Part shown: one piece after another, positions 36,178-44,393 of the stretch
How the letters are laid out: every line of letters starts with the position of its first letter
How positions within the stretch are numbered: the first letter of the stretch is position 1
Assembly (NCBI RefSeq): GCF_000746025.2
Contig: NZ_CP045798.1
Coordinates: 3,269,501-3,333,500 of the forward strand
Direction of reading: 5' to 3'
From: Thermanaerosceptrum fracticalcis
Lineage (GTDB): Bacteria; Bacillota; Peptococcia; DRI-13
Length of the DNA stretch: 64,000 nt
The notes under the pieces: generated by a model
Told to the model about the DNA's origin: nothing
The model's input: the letters and a program-made list of their open reading frames with translations, nothing else
Databases searched by the model: none
Position numbers and translations under genes: made by a program

Positions 36178-36209
36178 GATTAGATCTCACTAGCGTCGAC
36201 CCATTCAAA

Positions 36210-36246
36210 TTGATAGATTAGCACAATTATGATATTATTATGCTAA
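36210..36246 (+). promoter_or_regulatory. Promoter with overlapping operator for the RelE-type toxin-antitoxin pair
   Basis: TTGATA at 36210-36215 and TATTAT at 36233-36238 are 17 bases apart. TTAGCA at 36218-36223 and TGCTAA at 36241-36246 form a perfect 6-base inverted repeat around the −10 box, a fitting autoregulatory site for the Phd/YefM antitoxin. Confidence 0.6.
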
Positions 36247-36269
36247 GATGATAATAAGAGGTGAATTTT

Positions 36270-36557
36270 ATGCCACATATTAGACCGATTTCGGATTTGC
36301 GTAATAACTTTTCAGAAATTTCGAAGATTGTGCATGAAACGTCAGAACCAGTTTTCTTGACCAAAAATGGTTATGGCGATATGGTTGTTATGAGCATCGA
36401 AGCCTATGAACGCAAGCTGTTTGAAAGTGAAATTTACTTTAAATTGAAAGAGGCAGAACTAGAAGCTAAATCTACGGATAAGCGCTTTACCCATGAAGAA
36501 GTGTTTTCGGATTTAAGATTAAGGCTTGTAGATAAGGCAGATGGGGATAATGCATAA
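36270..36557 (+). CDS. Phd/YefM-family antitoxin
   Basis: A 95-residue antitoxin. The N-terminal DNA-binding fold is typical (RPISDLRNNFSEISKIVHET, then PVFLTKNGYGDMVVMS), and the C-terminal helix would wrap the toxin. I start at ATG 36270, because the GTG at 36261 lies inside the AGAGGTG ribosome-binding site. It overlaps the toxin gene. It probably binds the inverted repeat at 36218-36246. Confidence 0.92.
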   Translation: MPHIRPISDLRNNFSEISKIVHETSEPVFLTKNGYGDMVVMSIEAYERKLFESEIYFKLKEAELEAKSTDKRFTHEEVFSDLRLRLVDKADGDNA

Positions 36558-36855
36558 ATTGAGATACCTGCCTTTGGCACAAAAGGACTTAAGAGATATT
36601 ACAAGTTATATCGCTGACACCCTTAAAGCGCCAAAGGCTGCAATGGATCTGGTGGATGCACTTGACCATTCCATATCCCGTCTTGCACAGTTCCCTTATT
36701 CCTACAGAGTTTATCAGCCAATAGAACCACTTGAAGCTGAATATAGGATATTGCCTGTAAAGAACTACTTGGTATTTTACGTAGCGAGTGAGCATGATGT
36801 GGAAATACACAGAATAATTTATGCAAAGATGGATATTACCAAGATTATCCGATAG
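36541..36855 (+). CDS. RelE/ParE-family toxin
   Basis: A 104-residue toxin of the RelE/ParE superfamily (LPLAQKDLRDITSYIADTL, then YRILPVKNYLVFYVA and HRIIYAKMD). The two ATGs at 36541 and 36550 are both plausible and overlap the antitoxin gene by 17 or 8 bases. RelE-type members cut mRNA on the ribosome and ParE-type members poison gyrase; the sequence does not settle which, although the YefM-like partner favours mRNA cleavage. Confidence 0.9.
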   Translation: MGIMHKLRYLPLAQKDLRDITSYIADTLKAPKAAMDLVDALDHSISRLAQFPYSYRVYQPIEPLEAEYRILPVKNYLVFYVASEHDVEIHRIIYAKMDITKIIR

Positions 36856-36890
36856 AAGAAGTGACTCGGAAACTTGACCATCGAATTTAA

Positions 36891-36930
36891 TTTTATCTTC
36901 TTCATGCGCTCAAGGCACGTTGAGTGCATA
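36891..36930. repeat. Inverted-repeat element, copy C (interior deleted)
   Basis: Both terminal arms of the A/B element are present with only a few bases between: ATGCGCTCAA at 36904-36913 and TTGAGTGCAT at 36920-36929, after the same TTTATCT leader. The interior of roughly 95 bases is missing. It follows the RelE pair. Confidence 0.65.
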
Positions 36931-37361
36931 GTTCTGATAAAACGTGCCGAAACCCGCATGACGTAAGGATTTCAGAGATTTTGAAGAGCGGGTTTTGAAA
37001 GGAAAAAATGATGATAAAACGCTGATAAAAACTAGTTATGTCGTCCAATATTTAGAATATAATATTTTTCAGAAGTAAGCATTGAGGGAATGGAGAGGCA
37101 GGTAAAGTTGAATATAAAGGCCAAAATACATGCGGATATTTACGGTGAGACAGGGAGATAGGATAACCGATGTGATGGAGGAGATTATGAACGTATTCGG
37201 CTTTTAATCAGCCAAAGTGTAAGCGGGAAGATAGCTTTTCAAGGATTCGAAGGATTGGAAAAACGCGTCGACGAAAAATATCAAGAAAAAGAAAGAATCT
37301 CGTTGAAAAAAATAGTATAATATTACCATAAGACTGAAATACGGTCATAACCACAACACGG
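36931..37361. other. Intergenic stretch with remnants, before the riboswitch
   Basis: An 8-base perfect stem (AAACCCGC at 36950-36957 with GCGGGTTT at 36988-36995) follows copy C. The remainder holds short interrupted frames that I cannot assign. TATAAT at 37316-37321 may be the −10 box of the riboswitch transcript; no good −35 box is visible. Confidence 0.45.
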
Positions 37362-37475
37362 TGTACATAAATAAATATATCAAAGGCAAACCTGTCGAAA
37401 GCCAGGGGCGCAAAGCCAAGGGCCTAAGGAGTAGAATAATAGCCTCTATGCGATTAATGCACAGGGGCTTTTTGT
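37362..37475 (+). ncRNA. Class I cyclic di-GMP riboswitch (GEMM-I) with terminator
   Basis: Conserved GEMM-I elements appear in order: GGCAAACC at 37385-37392, a GAAA tetraloop at 37397-37400, GCGCAAAGCC at 37408-37417, and the tetraloop receptor half CCTAAG at 37423-37428. A hairpin follows: AGCCTCT at 37441-37447 with AGGGGCT at 37463-37469, then a T-run. The 5' arm of that terminator lies in the 3' part of the aptamer, so ligand binding should compete with termination, making this probably an ON switch. The exact 5' boundary is approximate. Confidence 0.85.
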
Positions 37476-37499
37476 GTATCCAGATGTGACTGGCGGCGG

Positions 37500-37781
37500 A
37501 TGTGGCGGGACATAGAAGTGGGGGAGATAACAAATGAGAGCAGGATCATTATTGTTGATATCGGACAAAAAAAGATAGGCTTTCTGGTGGATGAGGTATC
37601 ACAGGTAGCATCTATTTCCGAAAGAGATATAGAAGCTCCCCCGGAGATTGCTGCAGGCTGTGACCGCAAATTTATTATTGCCGGTATCGGAAAAGCGGAT
37701 AAAGGCATGGTAATACTTTTGGCACCATATGCTGTGCTTTCAGAGGACGAAAAAGATAAGCTGAAAGAAATGAGTGCGTAA
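37500..37781 (+). pseudogene. CheW-domain fragment, N-terminus missing
   Basis: The 93 codons correspond to the C-terminal part of a CheW-like adaptor: RIIIVDIGQKKIGFLVDEVS near the start, then a short C-terminal helix. The N-terminal half of the CheW beta-barrel, including the usual G-x-x-x-P-V-IDL strand, is absent, and only the riboswitch lies upstream. No ribosome-binding site precedes ATG 37500. It probably results from a deletion that fused the riboswitch to the gene tail. It may be untranslated. Confidence 0.7.
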
Positions 37782-37828
37782 AATCATTAGCTTTAAAGAG
37801 AATATTTAACTGCAGGGAGGAAAGTGAA

Positions 37829-39565
37829 ATGAAAAGCGAAAATCATAGTAAAGGCGAAAAGAACAGTAATATCCTGAAAAACGTCAAAATTACTACTTTG
37901 ATTTTTGTTTTGATGATTTTTACTGTTTTTGCTGTCGGAGGAATTTCTTTTACTGCCCTGAATAACATGAAAGTATTAAGCAGCGATATGAACAGCCTGT
38001 ATAAGGATAGAATGCTTGTATCCCTTGACCTGAAACGATTAGAAACAGAGTTCTATATCAGGCGGCTTAATATGACGCAAATGCTTTATGCCGGACAGTA
38101 CAATGAAGAAGCTGCCCGGGCAGTGGCAGACAAACAGGAAAGTTTGAATAAAAAAATAGAAGAATATAAGGGTTTTGCTTTAAATGAGGACGAGCGAAGG
38201 CTGCTGCAAAATATAGAAAGCGGCTATAAATCCTATATAAAAGATGCAGGACAGCTGTTAGAAGCCTTAAAAACCGGCAATGCCGTATCAGAGGCCCAAA
38301 TCAATCAATTGGGCGCATATGCGGCTGACATCCAGAAAAACATTGATGAATTGGTGGCCTTGAATGCCGAAACAGCTAAAGGAGTAGTTAATAAGGCAAA
38401 CAGCGGTTACGAAAGTGCTAAGAAAACCTTTATCTGGTTATTTGTGGTCCTTACAGCAGTATTTATTGTTTACGGACTCATCCTCTCCAGGCTCATCAGA
38501 GGTTCCATGGCGCAGATCAATGATGTCCTTGCCAAATTGGCGGAATATGATTTTACTGTGATACTGGAAGAAGGCGGCAAGAGCGAATTTGCCCGGATGA
38601 ACAGCTCCTTAGCTATAGTTGTTGATAATCTGAAAAGAGCCTTAAAGGAAGTAAGGGAAAATTCCGAGAATGTCACCGGGCATTCCCAAAGCTTGGCGGC
38701 TGTTTCTGAAGAGATGACCTCTGCCACCCAGGAACTGGCTACTACCATGCAGCAGGTAGCCCAGGGGGCAACTTCTCAGGCCCAGGACCTTCAAGAGATT
38801 GTTGCTTCCTTGTCGGAGTTGACGCAGAATATCGAAAATGTCTACAAAGAACTGCAAAAGGTGAAGGATGAGACGGATACCACAGCCGAAAGGGCAAACA
38901 AAGGCAAGGGGGAAATGGACAAGCTCATCAAATCCATCAATGAAATCAAAAACTCCTTCGAGGTGGTTGTAAGCAAGGTGACAAACCTGACGGGCTCCGT
39001 CAAGCAAATCAGCGGGATAACGGAGATCATTACCGGAATAGCCGACCAGACGAACCTTCTCGCCCTGAACGCAGCCATTGAAGCGGCCAGAGCGGGTGAA
39101 CACGGCAGAGGCTTTGCTGTGGTTGCGGATGAAGTGAGAAAGCTGGCGGAAGAATCGCGAAAATCAGCCAGCGAAATTACCAACTTGGTGGCATCCATCA
39201 ATAAAGATACCGATGAGGTCATCAAAACCTCGGAAGATGTGGAGGGCTTCATCAAAAGCCAGGCCCAGTCCGTGGGGCAGACGGTGCAATCCTTTGGCGA
39301 CATCACCCTTTCCGTTGAAAATATTGCCCCGCTCATGAAGAAAACCTACAGCGCCATGGATGAAATCGTCAAATCCAAGGATCAGGTTATGACCAGGGTG
39401 GAACAGGTCAGTGCCGTCACGGAAGAAAATTCTGCAGCCACAGAAGAAGTTGCGGCTTCTTCCGAGGAGTTGTCAGCTTCTTCACAGGAAGTGGCTTCTA
39501 CAGCTCAAAACCTGGCTTCCATTGCTGAAGGCTTAATGAATACTGTAAACAGGTTCAAGGTGTGA
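37829..39565 (+). CDS. Methyl-accepting chemotaxis protein
   Basis: A 578-residue transmembrane chemoreceptor. Transmembrane segments lie at about residues 21-43 and 197-218; between them is a helical extracytoplasmic sensor of the four-helix-bundle type. A HAMP domain follows, then a long coiled coil with the conserved signalling tip ([20 protein letters not shown] near residue 407). GGGAGG precedes ATG 37829. It lies downstream of the c-di-GMP riboswitch and the cheW fragment, so its expression may depend on c-di-GMP. The ligand cannot be told. Confidence 0.95.
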   Translation: MKSENHSKGEKNSNILKNVKITTLIFVLMIFTVFAVGGISFTALNNMKVLSSDMNSLYKDRMLVSLDLKRLETEFYIRRLNMTQMLYAGQYNEEAARAVADKQESLNKKIEEYKGFALNEDERRLLQNIESGYKSYIKDAGQLLEALKTGNAVSEAQINQLGAYAADIQKNIDELVALNAETAKGVVNKANSGYESAKKTFIWLFVVLTAVFIVYGLILSRLIRGSMAQINDVLAKLAEYDFTVILEEGGKSEFARMNSSLAIVVDNLKRALKEVRENSENVTGHSQSLAAVSEEMTSATQELATTMQQVAQGATSQAQDLQEIVASLSELTQNIENVYKELQKVKDETDTTAERANKGKGEMDKLIKSINEIKNSFEVVVSKVTNLTGSVKQISGITEIITGIADQTNLLALNAAIEAARAGEHGRGFAVVADEVRKLAEESRKSASEITNLVASINKDTDEVIKTSEDVEGFIKSQAQSVGQTVQSFGDITLSVENIAPLMKKTYSAMDEIVKSKDQVMTRVEQVSAVTEENSAATEEVAASSEELSASSQEVASTAQNLASIAEGLMNTVNRFKV

Positions 39566-39570
39566 TGTCA

Positions 39571-39599
39571 AAGCAGCAGAACTTTCGGTTCTGCTGCTT
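39571..39599. terminator. Perfect 12-bp hairpin after the chemoreceptor gene
   Basis: AAGCAGCAGAAC at 39571-39582 pairs perfectly with GTTCTGCTGCTT at 39588-39599 around a 5-base loop. There is no T-run after it, so it may act as an mRNA-stabilising or weak termination hairpin. Confidence 0.6.
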
Positions 39600-39635
39600 A
39601 AAAGTCCCAAAAATTTGCAAAAGGTAGGGAGATAA

Positions 39636-41156
39636 GTGCAAAGCAAAGACGATAAGATTACGGATATAACTGCATATGAGATAATAGAATATTTTTCTCT
39701 GCCTTTTTATGTTATAGAAGGGGAAAGGATTATCCTTTGCAATCAGAAAGCCTTAAAAGTCTTCGGCTATGAGAAAAAAGAGGAACTGCTGGGCTTGACG
39801 CCATACTCTTTGTCGCCCGCAAATCAGCCTGATGGGTCAAGCTCGGTCGTCAAAGGCAGGGAAATGATCAATAAGGCAAAAGAATCGGGTTACTACAGTT
39901 TTCGTTGGGTGCATCAGAGGAAGGGCGGAAGAAAATTTTTGGCAGAAGTAGAATTGTTTGCATAAAAAGGCTTAATCTTTGCCACTGTAAAGGATATAGA
40001 ACACGTAGAAAAGCTTAAAAACAAGACGGCAAAAATATTTGAAGAGATGAAAAATCTTGCCATTAGGGATTATTTAACAGGCTTATACAATAAGAAATAT
40101 TTTGTGGAGCAACTGGACAGGCTTATCCAAGCTTCATACAGGATAAAAAGCAGGTTTGCCCAGCTTTTTATAGACTTTGACAATTTTAAAGAAATAAATG
40201 ATACATTGGGTCATCTGACAGGTGACAGAGTTATCGAAGAGGCTGCGAGACGGCTAAAAGAAGCAGTCCCTGAAAACTGTTTGCTTGCCTGGTACGGTGG
40301 TGACGAATTTGCCATAATCGTTTCTTCTACTTGCTCAAAAGATGAACTGTACACCATGACGCAGCGATTACTACAGAGCTTAAAGACTGCTTGTGTCATC
40401 GATAATAAAGAGGAATTAAGCCTTTATTTGCAGCCTATTGTTAATATTATTATTGAAAACAGGCTGTCAACTGCAGAAGCGCTTGTAAGATGGGAAAATG
40501 AAGTTTTTGGTCTTGTACCGCCGGATAAGTTTATTCCCTTAGCAGAAGAAACGGGCTTGATCCACGAGATCGGTACATACGTTCTGAAAGAGGTGTGCCG
40601 TTTTATTCAAGGTTTCCGAAAAAAAGAATTAAATCCCATTCCCATTGCCATTAATATTTCGTTAAAACAGCTGGAAAACAGAAACTTTGCCCGAGAGGTT
40701 GAAAATATTATTGCTTCTTACGGCATAGAAGGTAAAAACTTAGAATTTGAAATTACTGAGAGCGTTTCGACGGGCAATATGGAGGTAATCGCTGAAAACC
40801 TGCGAAAAATAAAAGGACTGGGGATAAAAATAGCCATGGACGATTTCGGTACGGGTTATTCCTCCTTGGCTATGCTTTTAAACCTGGAGGTAGATAAAAT
40901 AAAAATCGATAAAATCTTTATAAACAATATAGAGAAAAGCAGGGATGAGAAAATAATCAGAACAGTAATATCAATGGCTAGAGAATTAGGTTTAACCGTT
41001 ATTGTAGAAGGGGTTGAGACAGAGGAACAGGTAAACTTCCTAAAGAATATAAATTGTGAATACGGCCAGGGATACTTTTGGGCAAAGCCTATACCCATTG
41101 CTGATTTTGAGAAATATGTGCAAAAAAGTATATTTTGCGATAGGGTCGAGGAATAA
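39636..41156 (+). pseudogene. PAS-GGDEF-EAL c-di-GMP protein, interrupted by an in-frame stop and internally deleted
   Basis: One frame runs from GTG 39636 to 41156, broken only by TAA at 39963-39965. The PAS domain (FYVIEGERIILCNQKALKVF) is before the stop. After it come a linker, a GGDEF domain with intact YGGDEF (40293-40310), and an EAL domain. EAL keeps its key parts: AEALVRW, EITES, DDFGTGYSSL and VEGVETEEQ. The GGDEF C-terminal part and EAL N-terminus are missing: only about 58 residues separate the GGDEF and EAL motifs. A product from ATG 40047 could still be a phosphodiesterase. Full-length function is lost unless the stop is read through. Confidence 0.82.
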
Positions 41157-41195
41157 GTAATATGTATTGAGTTGTCTGCTTTGGAGGTGTTATTG

Positions 41196-42850
41196 TTGGG
41201 AGACGCAGCAGTAAAAAGAATTCTGATTGTCGACGACAACAAATTTGATGCCGCAGTAACTTCCGATATACTGAAAAAACACGGTTATGACACAAAGATT
41301 GTCCGAAGCGGCGAAGAAGCCCTGGAAAAAATGAATAGTTACCAAGAACTGTATTATGACCTTATCCTGATGGACATAGAGTTGGGAAAAGGAATGGATG
41401 GGATGGAAGCGGCGGCTGAAATCCAGCAGTGCTGCGGCATTCCTGTAGTTTTTCTTTTCGCTCATACTGAGGGGAATTTATTGAAAAAATCCGTTCTGTT
41501 GCAAAATATGGTTTTGTGGCGAAAAACGCCAGTGAACATATTCTAATAACTGTAGTCGATATGGCACTGAAACTTCATGAAGAAAGCATAAGTACCGGTC
41601 TGTACCGGCAGATTGTGCAATATTCCATGAATGAAATTTATATTTTCAATCCTGAAACTTTAGAGTTTATGATGGTAAACCGCGGTGCCAGGGAAAACCT
41701 TGGATACACCATGGCAGAGCTTGCAAACATGACACTCCTAGATATAATCCCGGGAACAGAAATACCAAATTCCAGGAGGGCCATCGAACCCCTGCTAAAA
41801 GGAGAAAAAGAGAGGTTTTTCTACAATACAATACACTGCCGCAAGGATGGTTCATTTTATCCGGTCGAAGTAAACCTGCAGCTTTATTCGTACAGGGGAA
41901 AAAAAGTCTGTATGGCTCTTGTTGCTGATTTGACAGAGCGGAGGAAACTAGAAGAAGACTTGCGGGAAAGAGAAGCTCTTTTGAGTGCGGTTACCCAATC
42001 AGCAGGAGAAGCCATCATTATGTTAAATGAAAAAGGAATGGTAGCATTTTGGAACCCGGCAGCGGAAAAGCTTTTCGGTTATTTGCAGGAAGAAATTCTG
42101 GGAAAAGACTTGCATAGGCTGGTGTTGTTGGATGAACAAAGCTATAGAGCTTATAAAAATAGTTTTATTCATTTCCAATCAACCGGGGAAGGCAATAATA
42201 TTGGAAAGATTGTAGAACTTAAAGCAAAAAATAAGGCAGGGGAAATCCTGGACGTGGAACTTACCCTTACAGCCGTAAAACGAAAAGAAGGTTTGTATAC
42301 GATTGGAGTTGTGCGCGATATAGGTAAACGAAAAAAGGTAGAGGAACAGGTATATCTGTTGACAATAACTGACCCTCTGACGAAAATCTATAACCGACGC
42401 TATTTTACGCATAAACTGGAAGAAGAAATAGAGCGCTCCAAACGGGCAGAAAGTAAGTTTTCCCTGATAATGCTGGACATAGACTGCTTTAAGAGCATCA
42501 ATGACCGTTTTGGCCACAACGCCGGTGATTTAGTTCTTAAAAGCATAGCAGAATTGATTAAGAACAGGATCCGCAAAATAGATACCCTGGCCCGCTGGGG
42601 CGGGGAGGAATTTGTCATACTACTGCCGGACACAACGGTAAATAATGCGGCTCGTTTAGCGGAAGAACTGCGGGAAAGTCTAAGCCAAATGGATATGCCG
42701 GGCGTAAGACGTGTAACAGCCAGCTTCGGAGTTGTCGGTTACTGTCCGGGGGACACGGTTGATATATTGGTGAATAAGGTAGACAACATGATGTATGAAG
42801 CAAAAGCTGCCGGCAGGAATTGTGTGCGATATACAGAAGAATGTGAATAG
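41196..42850 (+). pseudogene. Response regulator-PAS-PAS-GGDEF diguanylate cyclase with a frameshift
   Basis: The receiver domain (RILIVDDNKFDAAVT, phospho-acceptor in LILMDIEL) runs from TTG 41196, which has GGAGGTG 6 bases before it. Near 41484-41489 there is a run of six A, after which the natural continuation is in another frame (ORF from 41516). Two PAS domains follow (EIYIFNPETLEFMMVNRGA; EAIIMLNEKGMVAFWNPAA), then an active-type GGEEF domain (RWGGEEFVILLP). One extra base in the A-run would restore the whole protein. The second half could be made separately. It opposes the EAL protein upstream in c-di-GMP turnover. Confidence 0.85.
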
Positions 42851-42923
42851 GGAGGAAAATGATGAGCATAGGATAAATTGATAATGATTCTATAAAAATT
42901 TAATCAGATTACTTTACCGGTTT

Positions 42924-42964
42924 AGCGGTGGCATTTTAGGAAATAAGATGCTGCCGCTTTTTTT
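42924..42964 (+). terminator. Rho-independent terminator of the c-di-GMP cluster
   Basis: AGCGGTGGCAT at 42924-42934 pairs with ATGCTGCCGCT at 42948-42958 (9 of 11), followed by a run of seven T. Confidence 0.8.
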
Positions 42965-43011
42965 ATGCCCTTTTTTAGGGTGAAAAATCACAAACGATTG
43001 GAGGAAATCAA

Positions 43012-43539
43012 ATGTCAAACATCAAGCAAACCCTCAAGTTTTTCAGTTCCCTGTCGATTACAGCATACCCTTCTCATGAATACGGCGGATGCCGCGCGGG
43101 CGAACTGCCTGAAGAACTGTCTCCATCGGAGGCGGTGTATTACATGGATGAAATCCTTGCCGCTATCGAAAAAGAAAAGCTGCCCAGCGAAGGTGACCGT
43201 GGGCTGATGGTATATTACTACGAAGACCAGGCGCTGTCTGAAAAAATCTACAGCCTCCATCCGACAGTTGAAGAATGGAACGGCAAGTTATGGGGCGTCA
43301 TGGTCGTAGAGGTTTATGGTGAGCTGATCGAAGCGGAAACAGCCAAACTGCTTGATTTTGCCGTTGGTCAAATGTCTGACGGTTGGGGTGAGGGGTTCGA
43401 GCAGCGCCCCATCAAAACGAATGACGGTGAAATCTTCGTCAGTTTCTGGAACAGTGAGGACTTTTTTATCAAGCCGGAACAGGAGCTGAAGCAGGGAACT
43501 GAACAAAACTTTAATGAACAGACGATGGGAGGAATGTAG
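43012..43539 (+). CDS. Hypothetical acidic protein of a mobile-element type
   Basis: A 175-residue acidic protein (many Glu and Asp) of a kind I associate with cargo regions of Firmicutes conjugative elements, but I cannot name a domain. AGGCGATTGGAGG-like sequence before ATG 43012 gives a good ribosome-binding site. It ends one base before the YubB-like pseudogene, so the two belonged to one operon. Antirestriction or DNA-mimic function would fit the charge but is speculation. Confidence 0.7.
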   Translation: MSNIKQTLKFFSSLSITAYPSHEYGGCRAGELPEELSPSEAVYYMDEILAAIEKEKLPSEGDRGLMVYYYEDQALSEKIYSLHPTVEEWNGKLWGVMVVEVYGELIEAETAKLLDFAVGQMSDGWGEGFEQRPIKTNDGEIFVSFWNSEDFFIKPEQELKQGTEQNFNEQTMGGM

Positions 43540-43540
43540 T

Positions 43541-44255
43541 ATGCCAAATCATATTACAAACATACTCACCGCACATGGCGATGAAAAAAAAGTCAGAGCA
43601 ATGTTTGAAGTAATTAAAAATGATGAGATTGGAATCGGCAGCATTGACTTCAATAAAATTACACCGATGCCGGAACACATCTACAGGGGGGATCTTGGCA
43701 AGGAGGAAATTGAAAAGTACGGCGTTGAAAACTGCTGGTACGACTGGAGCATAAAAAATTGGGGAACGAAATGGAACAGCTATGGCTATGACGAACATAC
43801 TGCAGAGAATTTTGACGGCAGCACGGTAAAATTCTTAACCGCATGGAGCAGCGTTAGTAATCTAGTGAAAAGTTGTCATCTATGTTTCCCGACATCCGTT
43901 TCGAGTACAAATGGGTGGACGAGGACTTTGGCTATAACACCGGCAAGGCAGAGTTTAGAGGCGGCAAAACCCTGAGTTATTTTACACCAGAGGGCGGCTC
44001 TGCCGAGGCCCTTGAGCTGGCGGCAAGTATTCTTGATATAGACCTTGCCGAAGCAGGATATCTCTACAATGAAAGCACCGGTGAATCTTGGAACACCCTC
44101 ATATCATGGAACCAAATGAAAAACAGCTTGAAAAGACAGGGCTGCTCAACGAGTTCATTGCCTCCTATAATCTCTTGAAAATCTATGAAAGTGAGAAGAA
44201 GATTACGCTTAATTCATCAACCGTATCAGGAGATTGCAGGGCTATGTTTCTATAG
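43541..44255 (+). pseudogene. YubB/DUF1281-like gene with two frameshifts
   Basis: The N-terminal part (PNHITNILTAHGDEKKVRAM, then NCWYDWSIKNWGTKWNSYG) fits the YubB ferredoxin-like domain of plasmid and conjugative-element proteins. The frame is lost near 43860. The continuation appears from 43873 (MFPDIRFEYKWVDEDFGYNT) and again, in a third frame, from 44106 to 44255. GGGAGG precedes ATG 43541. The function was probably lost. With the gene before it, this marks a decayed mobile element between the c-di-GMP genes and the type I locus. Confidence 0.65.
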
Positions 44256-44306
44256 ATGAAGGGTGAAAGTACCAATAGCATCAACAGACTAAAAAATGTA
44301 AAAATA

Positions 44307-44334
44307 ATATTTTAGTATAGACATACTAAAATAT
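44307..44334. promoter_or_regulatory. Perfect 12-bp palindrome, operator of the type I R-M operon
   Basis: ATATTTTAGTAT at 44307-44318 and ATACTAAAATAT at 44323-44334 are exact reverse complements around AGAC. A −10-like TATGAT follows at 44336-44341. The site lies 60 bases before the first gene of the restriction locus and is well placed for a repressor that controls it. Confidence 0.65.
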
Positions 44335-44393
44335 TTATGATACACTACTATTAATGGAAATAATTACACATTTGGATAGAAAGGAGGAAAATC

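Noticed and set aside
37130-37206. A 25-codon frame before the riboswitch
   Set aside because: No ribosome-binding site of note, no family resemblance, and the surroundings are full of stops; treated as decayed sequence.
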